Source of the DNA: Sphingomonas hominis
Lineage (GTDB): Bacteria > Pseudomonadota > Alphaproteobacteria > Sphingomonadales > Sphingomonadaceae
Length of the DNA: 64,000 bases
Assembly: GCF_013328205.1 (NCBI RefSeq)
Contig: NZ_JABULH010000001.1
Span: forward strand, 821,610-885,609
Direction of reading: 5' to 3'
Shown piece after piece: positions 31,285 through 39,579 of the stretch. Made by a program: the position numbers and the translations under genes. The notes beneath the pieces were generated by a model. It searched no databases. It saw nothing but the letters and a program-made list of their open reading frames with translations, and was not told the origin of the DNA. The stretch's first letter is position 1. Each line of letters opens with the position of its first letter.

Positions 31285-32990
31285 TTGCGTGACCTCTGCT
31301 GGTTGCTCCGGCTGCGGAACGCTTCGATTGCCGGATTGCGCCGCAGCACGCGCGCTTCCGGGTCGATGACGAGGTGCGTGCCGGGCGAGGTGTCGATGAT
31401 CGCCGCGCCGTTGGTCATTGCCAGGCGCTGTGTGCGTCCGTCGAGGCTCACCTCGATCGGCATCGGGAAAGTGGACGCGCCCGGAACCTTCCAGCGCAAC
31501 TCCGTGCGGTGACCGGCAAGCGGCGTGGTGACGAGGTCGGGCAGTGAGGCCTGGCGCAGATAGGCGTCGAAGAACCAGTCGTAATTCTTGCCCGTCACCT
31601 GATTGACGATGCGCTGATACTCGGCGGTCGAGCCGAAGCGGGGGCGGAAGTTGCCGGGCTTGGGATCGTCGCGGCCGTAGACCATGATCCGCATCGCCTT
31701 GAAGAAGGCGGCGTCGCCGATCAGCCAGCGCAGGCTGTGGAGCATCCACGAGCCCTTGTAGTAGATGTCGGTGCCGGGGCCACCGAGCTTGGGTTCGTAG
31801 ACTTCCTCCTCGGTCAGCACCTTGCCGCGCACGATCGGATGGTCGTTGGCGATCTGGTTGCGTTGCGTGTCGAGCATGACGTTGTAGCGTGCCTCACCCT
31901 CGCGCCAGCGGCCGTAGAGCGGTTGCATGTAGCTGCCGAAGCCCTCGTGCAGCCAGTAATCGTCCCAATTGGCGGCGGTGAGCTGGTTGCCGAACCATTC
32001 GTGGCTGAGTTCGTGGTGGAACAGCCAATCGAAACCTTCTGGTGCCTTGGCGTAATTGTTGCCGTAGGCGTTGATCGTCTGGTGCTCCATGCCCTTGTGC
32101 GGGGTCTCGACCACGCCGAGCTTCTCGTCGCCGAATGGGTAAGGGCCGACCGTCGCCTCGAAGAAGTCGAGCGTCGGGGCGAACTCGGCGAACAATGCCT
32201 CGGCCTTCGCCTTTTCGCCGGGCAGGTACCAGTAACTCATCGGGATCGTGTTGCCGAAGCGGCTCTTGTAGCTACCGCTGATCTCCTCGTACGGACCGAC
32301 GTTGAGCGCGATGGCATAGGTGTTGGGCTGGCGCGCGCGCCAGTTCCAGCGGGTGCGGTCGTTTGGCAGGTGATCGATGCCGAGCAGGCGACCGTTGGAT
32401 GGCGCCTTGAGCCCCGCCGGCACGGTGATGTGCAGGTCGACCGAGGCGGGCTCTCTGGTCGGGAAGTCAAGGCACGGCCAGAACAGGTCGCAGCCATAGC
32501 CCTCCGCGGTGGTGGCGAACCAGGTGCGGCCGTCGGGCGTCTTCGACCACACCATGCCGTCGTCCCACGGAGCGTTGACGGCGACGTGTGGGGTCCCGCC
32601 GTAGCTGATGCGGGCTGTTACCTGCTTGCCCGGGGCTAGTGGGTGGGGGAGCGTGATCGTCAGGCGGCCTTCGGGGTTGGTCCAGGCGGTGCGGGGAAGC
32701 GCGCGTCCGTCGATGCTGATCGCGCTGATCGGCAGGTTACGGTCGAGGTCTACGACCAACCGGGTGATGGCTGCGCGCGCGGTGAAGGTGAGGGTGGCGA
32801 TGCCGGTTAGCGCCTGCTGGTCGGGCAATACCTCGAACGACAGATCGGCGTGGTCGAAGCGGAGCGCGGTCTGCTCGGGGGTGAGTGGTCCGCCCGAGCG
32901 CTGGGTCTGCTCGGTCAGCGGTGGGCTGCCTTTTGGCGGCGGAGCGAGGGCGAGCAGCGGGAGGGCGAGCAGGGCGGCTAGATGGCGCAT
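31281..32990 (-). CDS. M1 family metallopeptidase (aminopeptidase N-like), secreted
   Basis: A 569-residue zinc aminopeptidase. Residues 1-18 form a cleavable signal peptide (LAALLALPLLALA), so it acts in the periplasm or outside. The zinc site is His326-Glu327-x-x-His330 with the third ligand Glu349 (WLHEG), spacing as in family M1. The substrate-anchoring GxMEN motif appears as GMEHQ (about 300-304), a variant found in some M1 proteins. The protein is short compared with PepN (about 870), lacking the long C-terminal helical repeat, as in the bacterial cold-active group. It is followed by a small membrane protein gene with four-base overlap. Confidence 0.92.
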   Translation of the reverse strand: MRHLAALLALPLLALAPPPKGSPPLTEQTQRSGGPLTPEQTALRFDHADLSFEVLPDQQALTGIATLTFTARAAITRLVVDLDRNLPISAISIDGRALPRTAWTNPEGRLTITLPHPLAPGKQVTARISYGGTPHVAVNAPWDDGMVWSKTPDGRTWFATTAEGYGCDLFWPCLDFPTREPASVDLHITVPAGLKAPSNGRLLGIDHLPNDRTRWNWRARQPNTYAIALNVGPYEEISGSYKSRFGNTIPMSYWYLPGEKAKAEALFAEFAPTLDFFEATVGPYPFGDEKLGVVETPHKGMEHQTINAYGNNYAKAPEGFDWLFHHELSHEWFGNQLTAANWDDYWLHEGFGSYMQPLYGRWREGEARYNVMLDTQRNQIANDHPIVRGKVLTEEEVYEPKLGGPGTDIYYKGSWMLHSLRWLIGDAAFFKAMRIMVYGRDDPKPGNFRPRFGSTAEYQRIVNQVTGKNYDWFFDAYLRQASLPDLVTTPLAGHRTELRWKVPGASTFPMPIEVSLDGRTQRLAMTNGAAIIDTSPGTHLVIDPEARVLRRNPAIEAFRSRSNQQRSRK

Positions 32991-33009
32991 GGAAGCCTTC
33001 GGAGTACGG

Positions 33010-33039
33010 TTGCAGGGATGCGAAGTGGAGGAAGTGGAG
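33010..33039 (+). repeat. Direct repeat, copy 1
   Basis: TTGCAGGGATGCGAAGTGG followed by AGGAAGTGGAG; matches 33200-33229 at 26 of 30 positions, exactly 190 bases away. Confidence 0.7.
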
Positions 33040-33199
33040 GTTCAAACGCGTTTTTCTTGGCGCTTACACTTTGGGTAGCGGGTGCTCAGGTGAGGGGGGA
33101 GGTTGGAGGCGTAAGTACCTCTCGTAGGATGATAAACGGCAGCGGAGGCTGATGCGACTTCGATCGGTCGTGGCGCCTTGGAGCCTGAAAGGCGCGCGA

Positions 33200-33229
33200 T
33201 TGCAGAAATGGTAAGTGGAGGAAGTGGAG
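33200..33229 (+). repeat. Direct repeat, copy 2
   Basis: Second copy of the repeat at 33010-33039; the 17 bases AAGTGGAGGAAGTGGAG are identical in both. Confidence 0.7.
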
Positions 33230-33390
33230 AGCCTCTTTCCTTGTCGGAAGGCAGCGGAATGGGTTGGGTGAGAGGCAGCGGTTCGTGCCGCGGCTACCCA
33301 CCCCGAATTTCTCCCTTTCAGCGAGGGGGGCTTGTTGCGAAGGAGGGACGCGGCCGGGATCTGGAAGCGAAGCCGATGGAGGATGGATGG

Positions 33391-33411
33391 GCCCTGAAAC
33401 GAGTTCAGGGC
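33391..33411. repeat. Short palindromic intergenic element
   Basis: GCCCTGAA and TTCAGGGC pair around a five-base loop. It resembles the element at 61302-61322, which has the same layout of CTGA arms around a purine-rich loop. Confidence 0.6.
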
Positions 33412-33517
33412 GACGGAACGGGGTGGGGTGTGGACTGCGGAAACGAGCGCGCGCATCGGGGGAGCATGACACGCGCTCGGGTCGTAGGACAGCGCGAGTG
33501 GAACGCCGCCGCAACGA

Positions 33518-33547
33518 TTGATGGAAATCGCCGACGCACCATATAGG
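33518..33547 (+). promoter_or_regulatory. Putative lon promoter
   Basis: TTGATG (33518-33523) and TATAGG (33542-33547) with an 18-base spacer, the same spacing and -10 hexamer as the putative pdhA promoter. The start of lon is 42 bases downstream. Confidence 0.5.
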
Positions 33548-33556
33548 ATCATGAAC

Positions 33557-33575
33557 GTCGCCGCTGTTCGGCGAC
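33557..33575 (+). promoter_or_regulatory. Hairpin in the lon leader
   Basis: GTCGCCG and CGGCGAC form a perfect seven-base stem with a five-base loop, just after the expected transcription start and ending four bases before the CGGAG ribosome-binding site. Confidence 0.5.
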
Positions 33576-33588
33576 CCCCGGAGTATCC

Positions 33589-35985
33589 ATGACGTCCACT
33601 CTTCCCGTCCTGCCGCTTCGCGACATCGTCGTCTTTCCGCACATGATCGTTCCGCTGTTCGTCGGACGCGACAAGTCGGTGGCGGCGTTGGAAGCGGCGA
33701 TGGCTGCCGACAAGGAGATCTTCCTGGTCGCGCAGCTCGATCCTGCCAATGACGATCCCGCGCGCGACGATCTGTATTCGATGGGCGTGACCGCGACCGT
33801 GCTGCAATTGCTCAAGCTGCCCGACGGCACCGTGCGCGTGCTGGTCGAGGGCAAGCAGCGCGCGACGCTGGAGGCGCTGAACGAGCGTGACGGCTTCTTC
33901 GAGGCCCAGATCGCCGCAGTCGAGGACAAGGCAGTCGAGGGGCCGGACGTCGAGGCGCTGATGCGCTCGGTCGTGAAGCAGTTCGAGGCTTACGCGAAGC
34001 TGCATCGCAAGCTGCCGGCGGAGACCGCCGCGCAACTCGGCGAGTTGAGCGAGGCGGGCCTGCTGTCCGATTCGATCGCGGGCAACGTGCAGATCAAGGT
34101 AGCCGAGAAGCAGTCGCTGCTGATGGAGGTCGATCCGGTCAAGCGGCTGGAGATGGCGTTCGCGCTGATGGAGGGCGAGCTCGGCGTCCTGCAGGTCGAG
34201 AAGAAGATCAAGAGCCGCGTCAAGCGCCAGATGGAGAAGACGCAGCGCGAATATTACCTCAACGAGCAGTTGAAGGCGATCCAGCGCGAGCTGGGCAACA
34301 GCGACGACGAGGGCAATGGCGACGAGATCGCCGAGCTGACGCAGAAGATCGCCGGCCTGAAGATGTCGAAGGAAGCGCGCACCAAGGCGACGTCAGAGCT
34401 CAAGAAGCTCAAGACGATGGCGCCGATGAGCGCCGAGGCGACGGTAGTGCGCAATTACCTGGACGTGCTGCTGGGGCTGCCGTGGGGCAAGCGCAGCAAG
34501 ATCAAGCGCGACCTGGTGGCGGCCGAGGGCGTGCTCAACGAGGACCATTACGCGCTCGACAAGGTCAAGGATCGTATTCTCGAGTATCTGGCGGTACAGG
34601 CGCGGACCAACAAGTTGAAGGGTCCGATCCTGTGCCTGGTCGGCCCGCCGGGCGTCGGCAAGACCTCGCTCGGCAAGTCGATCGCCAAGGCGACCGGTCG
34701 CGAGTTCATCCGTCAGTCGCTGGGCGGCGTGCGGGACGAGGCGGAGATCCGCGGGCATCGCCGGACTTACATCGGCTCGCTGCCGGGCAAGATCGTCACC
34801 AACCTGAAAAAGGCAGGGGCGGCGAACCCGCTGTTCCTGCTCGACGAGATCGACAAGCTGGGACAGGATTTCCGCGGCGATCCGGCCTCGGCGCTGCTCG
34901 AGGTGTTGGATCCGGAGCAGAACGCGAAGTTCAACGACCATTATCTCGAGATCGACATCGATCTGTCGGACGTGATGTTCGTGTGCACGGCGAACTCGCT
35001 CAACCTGCCGCAGCCGCTGCTCGACCGCATGGAGATCATCCGGCTGGAGGGTTACACCGAGGACGAGAAGGTCGAGATCGCCGAGCGGCATCTGGTTGCC
35101 AAGCAGATCGAGGCGCATGGCCTCAAGGACGGCGAGTTCACGCTGACGACCGAAGGTCTGCGCGCGCTGATCCAGCAATATACGCGCGAGGCGGGCGTAC
35201 GCACGTTGGAGCGCGAGATCGCCAAGCTGGCGCGCAAGGCGCTGCGTCAGATATTGGAGAACAAGCTGACCAGCGTGACGATCACGCCGGACAATCTGCA
35301 CGAATATGCCGGGGTGCAGAAATATCGCCACGGCCTGTCCGAGCAGGAGGATCAGATCGGCGCGGTGACCGGGCTGGCCTGGACCGAGGTCGGCGGCGAG
35401 TTGCTGACGATCGAGAGCGTGACCGTGCCGGGCAAGGGCCAGGCAAAGGTGACGGGCAAGCTGGGCGACGTGATGAAGGAGTCGGTGCAGGCCGCCTACA
35501 GCTTCGTTCAGGCGCGTGCGCCGTCGTTCGGGATCAAGCCGAGCCTGTTCCACCGCAAGGACATCCACATCCACCTGCCCGAGGGCGCGGTGCCGAAGGA
35601 TGGGCCGTCGGCGGGCATCGGCATGGTGACTGCGATCGTCTCGACGTTGACCGGCGTGCCGATCCGGCGCGACGTGGCGATGACGGGCGAGGTGACGCTG
35701 CGCGGGCGCGTGCTGCCGATCGGGGGGCTGAAGGAGAAGCTGCTTGCCGCGCTGCGCGGTGGGATCAAGACCGTCATCATCCCGCAGGAGAATGAGAAGG
35801 ACCTGGCGGACATTCCCGCGAACGTGAAAGCCGGGTTGACGATCGTGCCCGTCGCGCACGTCGACGAAGTGCTGCGGCTCGCGCTGACCGAGCCGCTGGA
35901 GGCGATCGATTGGACCGAGGCGGACGAGCTCGCCGCGCTGCCGCCCGCGCCGATCGCACCGGTCGGGGGCGAGATGCACCATTAG
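33589..35985 (+). CDS. lon: ATP-dependent protease Lon (LonA)
   Basis: A 798-residue AAA+ protease that degrades misfolded and regulatory proteins in the cytoplasm. The N-terminal LON substrate-binding domain covers about residues 1-190 ([22 protein letters not shown]). Walker A is [13 protein letters not shown], Walker [11 protein letters not shown]. The proteolytic dyad is Ser674 ([10 protein letters not shown]) and Lys717 ([14 protein letters not shown]). Length is standard. CGGAG five bases before the ATG is the ribosome-binding site. Two hairpins after the stop end the transcript before hupB. Confidence 0.97.
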   Translation: MTSTLPVLPLRDIVVFPHMIVPLFVGRDKSVAALEAAMAADKEIFLVAQLDPANDDPARDDLYSMGVTATVLQLLKLPDGTVRVLVEGKQRATLEALNERDGFFEAQIAAVEDKAVEGPDVEALMRSVVKQFEAYAKLHRKLPAETAAQLGELSEAGLLSDSIAGNVQIKVAEKQSLLMEVDPVKRLEMAFALMEGELGVLQVEKKIKSRVKRQMEKTQREYYLNEQLKAIQRELGNSDDEGNGDEIAELTQKIAGLKMSKEARTKATSELKKLKTMAPMSAEATVVRNYLDVLLGLPWGKRSKIKRDLVAAEGVLNEDHYALDKVKDRILEYLAVQARTNKLKGPILCLVGPPGVGKTSLGKSIAKATGREFIRQSLGGVRDEAEIRGHRRTYIGSLPGKIVTNLKKAGAANPLFLLDEIDKLGQDFRGDPASALLEVLDPEQNAKFNDHYLEIDIDLSDVMFVCTANSLNLPQPLLDRMEIIRLEGYTEDEKVEIAERHLVAKQIEAHGLKDGEFTLTTEGLRALIQQYTREAGVRTLEREIAKLARKALRQILENKLTSVTITPDNLHEYAGVQKYRHGLSEQEDQIGAVTGLAWTEVGGELLTIESVTVPGKGQAKVTGKLGDVMKESVQAAYSFVQARAPSFGIKPSLFHRKDIHIHLPEGAVPKDGPSAGIGMVTAIVSTLTGVPIRRDVAMTGEVTLRGRVLPIGGLKEKLLAALRGGIKTVIIPQENEKDLADIPANVKAGLTIVPVAHVDEVLRLALTEPLEAIDWTEADELAALPPAPIAPVGGEMHH

Positions 35986-35997
35986 GCGACCAAAGAT

Positions 35998-36030
35998 GGT
36001 TACGGCCGCGTGACGAATATGGCCGTAACC
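35998..36030 (+). terminator. First hairpin after lon
   Basis: Perfect 10-base stem (35998-36007 with 36021-36030) and 13-base loop, 12 bases after the stop. No T-run. Confidence 0.45.
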
Positions 36031-36057
36031 GTCCGATCGTGGTAGCGCCACAACATG

Positions 36058-36094
36058 CCGCCGTGCTTCGACCATGAAGCGCGGCGGTTTCGTT
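36058..36094 (+). terminator. Rho-independent terminator after lon
   Basis: A 12-base stem with one G-T pair (36058-36069 with 36076-36087), six-base loop, followed by TTTCGTTT. Confidence 0.7.
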
Positions 36095-36204
36095 TGACTC
36101 GGTTAACGGCTGCGGCCTTACTGGGGAGATGCGGGTTCGCGTTTGAGCGAGTCCGCGCGCCATTCTTTTTGCCGTTCGACGCGTAACACGGGGACTTTCC
36201 GGGG

Positions 36205-36486
36205 ATGAACAAACAGGAATTGATCGCGCAGGTCGCGACCAATGCGGGGCTGGGCAAGGCGGAGGCGGTGCGCGCCGTCGAGGCGGTGTTCGATTCGATC
36301 TCGACCTGCCTGAAGAAGGGCGAGGAAGTGCGGCTGGTCGGTTTCGGCACGTTCGCGGTCAGCAAGCGCAAGGCGTCGACCGGGCGCAACCCGCGCACCG
36401 GCGAGCCCATGACGATCGAGGCGAGCACGCAGCCCAAGTTCAAGGCAGGCAAGGTGTTGAAGGATTCGCTCAACGTCGCGAAATGA
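36205..36486 (+). CDS. hupB: DNA-binding protein HU
   Basis: A 93-residue histone-like protein. Typical blocks are MNKQELIAQVA, the dimerisation helices AVRAVEAVFDSI, VRLVGFGTFAV, and the DNA-binding arm tip GRNPRTGEPM with the proline that intercalates DNA. It compacts and bends the nucleoid DNA. The lon-hup order is conserved in many proteobacteria. It is separated from lon by a strong terminator and therefore has its own promoter; TTGACT at 36094-36099 could be its -35 element, without a clear -10. Confidence 0.96.
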   Translation: MNKQELIAQVATNAGLGKAEAVRAVEAVFDSISTCLKKGEEVRLVGFGTFAVSKRKASTGRNPRTGEPMTIEASTQPKFKAGKVLKDSLNVAK

Positions 36487-36518
36487 TGACGGCGTTTTTT
36501 CGCTGAGCCTTTTCGTAC

Positions 36519-36547
36519 TGGACAGGCGGGTGGTGCTTGCCTAAAGG
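36519..36547 (+). promoter_or_regulatory. Putative tRNA-Val promoter
   Basis: TGGACA (36519-36524) and TAAAGG (36542-36547) with a 17-base spacer, 19 bases before the tRNA. Confidence 0.4.
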
Positions 36548-36566
36548 CGCCGCTCCGACACGGTTC

Positions 36567-36641
36567 GGGCGCGTAGCTCAGCGGTAGAGCACACCCTTCA
36601 CACGGGTGGGGTCACAGGTTCAATCCCTGTCGCGCCCACCA
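36567..36641 (+). tRNA. tRNA-Val (anticodon CAC)
   Basis: Acceptor arms GGGCGCG (36567-36573) and CGCGCCC (36631-36637) pair, followed by encoded ACCA. Anticodon stem CACCC/GGGTG with loop TTCACAC gives CAC. The D-arm AGCTCAGCGGTAGAGC and T-arm AGGTTCAATCCCT are regular. Confidence 0.96.
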
Positions 36642-36742
36642 TTTCAGGCCCGCAGCCAGCGATGGCGGCGGGCCTTGTCGTATCTGCGCTGCATCCTCTG
36701 CGAGGCTCGGCTCGTTGCCGCTTCGACAGCAGGAGCGCACAC

Positions 36743-37726
36743 ATGACCGACGACGTGATTTCCGATCAGCATCAGCCGCTCGTGCCGAACCGGACGGTGT
36801 GGCTCGACCAGTTTGGCGACCTCGACGTGATCGCATTGTCCGAGCGGCCGATCCCGCAGGCGGTGGACGACGAGGTGCTGGTGCGCGTGGCGGCGGCGAG
36901 CATCAATCCCGTCGACTGGAAGACCGCGGCGGGCGAGTTCCCGCCGATGAGTGCGGACGCGCTGCCGTTCGCGCTTGGGCGCGATCTGTCGGGGCGGATC
37001 GAGGCGCTGGGAACGCGCGCGCACAACATGCTGAGCGTGGGGCAGCGCGTGTTCGCCTTCATCGATTTCGATCGCGGCGGCCAGGCCGATTACGTTGTGG
37101 TGAAGGCGGTGGAGCTGGTGGCGACGCCCGACGAGATCGACAATGCGACCGCGGCGGCGCTGCCGCTCGCTGGGATGACCGCGTGGCAGGGGCTGTTCGA
37201 TCACGGGCAGTTGCAGGCGGGGCAGCGCGTGCTGATCCACGGTGCGGCGGGCGGGGTCGGGCATCTGGCGGCGCAATTGGCGGTGTGGAAGGGCGCGACC
37301 GTATTCGCCACGGCCGGGAGCCGTGACCTCGATTATGTCCGCTCGCTGGGGGTCGAGCGCGCGATCGATTACGAGAACGAGCGGTTCGAGGATCACGCAA
37401 CCGACCTCGACCTCGTGTTCGACACGCAGGGCGGCGAAACGCAGGCGCGATCGTTCGGAGTGCTGAAACGCGGGGGCACGTTGGTGTCGACGCTCGAAAC
37501 CGACGAGGAGAAGGGCCGCGAACTCGGCATCCGCACCGTGCCGCGGTGGCTGGCCGAGCCGAACGCGGCGCAATTAGGCGAAATCGCGGCGCTCGTTGCG
37601 GCGGGTACGGTTAAGGTCGCGGTGGCCGAGACGTTCGGGTTCGACCGGGTGCGCGACGCTTACGCGTTCACCAAGGACGAGCATCCGCGCGGCAAGGTGG
37701 TGCTGATCATGGCGGAGAATGAATAA
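36743..37726 (+). CDS. Zinc-independent quinone-oxidoreductase-like protein (MDR family)
   Basis: A 327-residue medium-chain reductase. The ATG at 36743 has AGGAG nine bases upstream; the frame extends into the tRNA-Val gene and cannot start earlier. The GroES-like domain has INPVDWKTAAGEFP and LGRDLSGRIEALG; the Rossmann domain has the nucleotide-binding GAAGGVGHLAAQLA. The zinc-binding cysteine cluster of alcohol dehydrogenases is absent, which puts it with zeta-crystallin-like NADPH:quinone or enone reductases. The physiological substrate is unknown. Confidence 0.9.
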   Translation: MTDDVISDQHQPLVPNRTVWLDQFGDLDVIALSERPIPQAVDDEVLVRVAAASINPVDWKTAAGEFPPMSADALPFALGRDLSGRIEALGTRAHNMLSVGQRVFAFIDFDRGGQADYVVVKAVELVATPDEIDNATAAALPLAGMTAWQGLFDHGQLQAGQRVLIHGAAGGVGHLAAQLAVWKGATVFATAGSRDLDYVRSLGVERAIDYENERFEDHATDLDLVFDTQGGETQARSFGVLKRGGTLVSTLETDEEKGRELGIRTVPRWLAEPNAAQLGEIAALVAAGTVKVAVAETFGFDRVRDAYAFTKDEHPRGKVVLIMAENE

Positions 37727-37755
37727 GCAGGGCTGACCCAATCGGTTTGCGGGGA

Positions 37756-37817
37756 TTGTCACGGAACCGAAACGCAACAGTCATTCCACTGTCTCCGAAC
37801 ATCCATGCCGTTGTCAT
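37756..37817 (+). promoter_or_regulatory. Array of Pho-box-like 7-mers with exact 11-base period
   Basis: TTGTCAC (37756), CCGAAAC (37767), CAGTCAT (37778), CTGTCTC (37789), CATCCAT (37800) and TTGTCAT (37811) start exactly 11 bases apart. Four of the six match CTGTCAY at six of seven positions, or within two changes. The 7-4-7 layout is that of PhoB binding sites. CTAG follows nine bases after the last unit. It lies 96 bases upstream of the lipoprotein start. Confidence 0.55.
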
Positions 37818-37912
37818 CCACGACGCCTAGCGCGGCGTGGAGGCCGGCACAGGGGTATCGAGTCGGCCGGGCATCACCTGATGTCCACCATTCACGGTTC
37901 GGGGAGTGTTCA

Positions 37913-39505
37913 ATGCAGAATCTCAAGCGCGCTTCGCTCATGCTCATGCTCGGTTGCGCGACCGCCGCGCTGACCGCGTGCGGTGCCGACGACATCGCAT
38001 CGCCGGGCGAAGGCGTGATCGTTCTGCCGTCGCCGACGCCCGCACCGGCGGCGTCGCCCACCCCGACGCCGAGCACCGGCACCGGCCTGGTGACCGCGGC
38101 GGCGAGCTGCCCGACGATCACGGGGCCGAACGCGCTGACCGACGCGGGCACGGTGACCGGCCCGACCGGCACGTACCGCGCCTGCACGCTGCCCGCGCGC
38201 TTCACCGCCACCACCACGCTGCCGCGCGTGTCGGGCGTCGTGTACCGCATGAACGGCCGCGTCGACGTCGGCACCGACGCGGGCGCGACCAGCACCGGCT
38301 ACAACACGGTGCTGAACATCGATCCGGGCGTGGTGATCTACGCCGAGGGTGGTCCGTCGTTCATGGCGGTCAACCGCGGCAACCAGTTGAACGCCGTCGG
38401 CACGCCGACCGCGCCGATCATCTTCACCAGCCGCGCCAACGTCGTCGGCCAGAACGACGTCAACTCGCAAGGCCAGTGGGGCGGCATCGTGCTGCTGGGC
38501 CGCGCGCCGATCACCGATTGTTCGGAGCCGGGCGCGGTCGCGGGCAGCGCGAACTGCACGCGTGACACCGAGGGTACGTCGGGCGCGATCTACGGCGGTG
38601 CGCAGCCGACCGACAATTCGGGCCGCATGAGCTACGTGCAGATCCGCTATTCGGGCTTCGCGCTGGCGCCCGACCGCGAGCTCCAGTCGCTGACCCCGTC
38701 GGGCGTCGGTTCGGGCACGCAGATCGACCACTTCCAGTCGGTCAACTCGTCGGACGACGGCATCGAGGTGTTCGGCGGCCGTCCCAACATGAACTACCTC
38801 GTCATCTCTGGCGCGGACGACGATTCGCTCGACACCGACGTCGGTTACAAGGGCTTCATCCAATATGTGATCGCGATCCAGCGTCCGGGCGGCAGCTCGG
38901 GTGACGCGATGATCGAGCACGACTCGAACGGCAACGAGGACGCGGTGCCGCGCTCCAACGTGCGGCTCGCCAACTTCACCTTCATTCACCGCTCCAAGAT
39001 CGGCTCGAACGCGTCGGTGATGCTGTTCCGTGGCGGCGGCGATTATTCGCTCTACAACGGCGTGGTGGTGACCGACTCGGGCCTGCCGTGCGTGCGCATC
39101 AACAGCGCGACGACGGTCGCGGCGGCCAACAGCGCCACTGACAAGGCGGGGCCGCCGAGCTTCACCTCGGTGCTGCTGTCGGGTTGCAGCCCGGCGTTCA
39201 GCGGCACGGGCGGCGTGACAACCGATCAGGTTGCGGGCATCTTCAACGGCGGGCGCAACAACAATGCGGCCTTCACCTCGACGCTGACCAGCACGTTCAT
39301 CAACGGTAGTGGTGAAACGGCGGCGACCGCGGTCGATCCGTCGAGCGCGAGCGTGGTCAACTCGGGCGGCTTCTTCCAGTCGGCGCCGTACGTGGGTGCG
39401 GTGCGCAACGCGAGCGACACCTGGTACCGCAACTGGACCTGCAACCTGGCCTATGCCGATTTCGGCAGCACCAACGGTTCGTGCCTGTCGCTGCCGACCA
39501 CCTGA
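37913..39505 (+). CDS. Surface lipoprotein with beta-helix-like repeats, partner of the adjacent TonB receptor
   Basis: A 530-residue lipoprotein. The ATG at 37913 (GGGGAG seven bases upstream) gives a lipobox LTAC with lipidated Cys23; earlier in-frame ATG at 37805 would hide the signal. After a Pro/Ser/Thr linker (residues about 35-55) comes a Gly/Asn/Ser-rich body with GQWGGIVLLGRAPI and later DDGIEVFGGRPNMNYLVI and DDDSLDTDVGYKGF, features of right-handed parallel beta-helix proteins that occur next to TonB receptors in sphingomonads and Bacteroidota. Cys pairs suggest disulfides. I infer it captures the receptor's ligand at the cell surface. A 74-base gap with a stable hairpin separates it from the receptor gene. 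Confidence 0.82.
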   Translation: MQNLKRASLMLMLGCATAALTACGADDIASPGEGVIVLPSPTPAPAASPTPTPSTGTGLVTAAASCPTITGPNALTDAGTVTGPTGTYRACTLPARFTATTTLPRVSGVVYRMNGRVDVGTDAGATSTGYNTVLNIDPGVVIYAEGGPSFMAVNRGNQLNAVGTPTAPIIFTSRANVVGQNDVNSQGQWGGIVLLGRAPITDCSEPGAVAGSANCTRDTEGTSGAIYGGAQPTDNSGRMSYVQIRYSGFALAPDRELQSLTPSGVGSGTQIDHFQSVNSSDDGIEVFGGRPNMNYLVISGADDDSLDTDVGYKGFIQYVIAIQRPGGSSGDAMIEHDSNGNEDAVPRSNVRLANFTFIHRSKIGSNASVMLFRGGGDYSLYNGVVVTDSGLPCVRINSATTVAAANSATDKAGPPSFTSVLLSGCSPAFSGTGGVTTDQVAGIFNGGRNNNAAFTSTLTSTFINGSGETAATAVDPSSASVVNSGGFFQSAPYVGAVRNASDTWYRNWTCNLAYADFGSTNGSCLSLPTT

Positions 39506-39524
39506 GACCTGCGGGTCGCACAAG

Positions 39525-39548
39525 GGGGGCGGCAGCGATGCCGTCCCC
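39525..39548 (+). promoter_or_regulatory. Intercistronic hairpin with GCGA tetraloop
   Basis: A 10-base stem with one G-T pair (39525-39534 with 39539-39548) and a GNRA-type GCGA loop, between the lipoprotein and receptor genes. No T-run follows, so it looks like an mRNA-stabilising element rather than a terminator. Confidence 0.55.
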
Positions 39549-39579
39549 TGATTCGCATGTGTAAGGATTTGGGGGAAGA

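Larger units (their letters stand above)
32991..33588. other. 598-base intergenic region between divergent peptidase and lon
   Basis: I see no convincing gene. The frames here translate repeat-derived sequence. It holds a direct repeat pair (33010-33039 and 33200-33229), a palindrome (33391-33411), the lon promoter and a hairpin in the lon leader. Confidence 0.7.

Noticed and set aside
33178-33546. 122-codon plus-strand frame in the peptidase-lon gap
   Set aside because: Its translation (for example ALKRVQGDG) comes from palindromic repeat sequence, has no plausible ribosome-binding site and overlaps the lon promoter.
34393-36075. 560-codon minus-strand frame opposite lon
   Set aside because: Antisense shadow; lon is intact on the plus strand with Walker and Ser/Lys motifs.
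37910-39523. 537-codon minus-strand frame opposite the lipoprotein
   Set aside because: Arg/Ala/His-rich shadow; lipobox and conserved blocks are on the plus strand.
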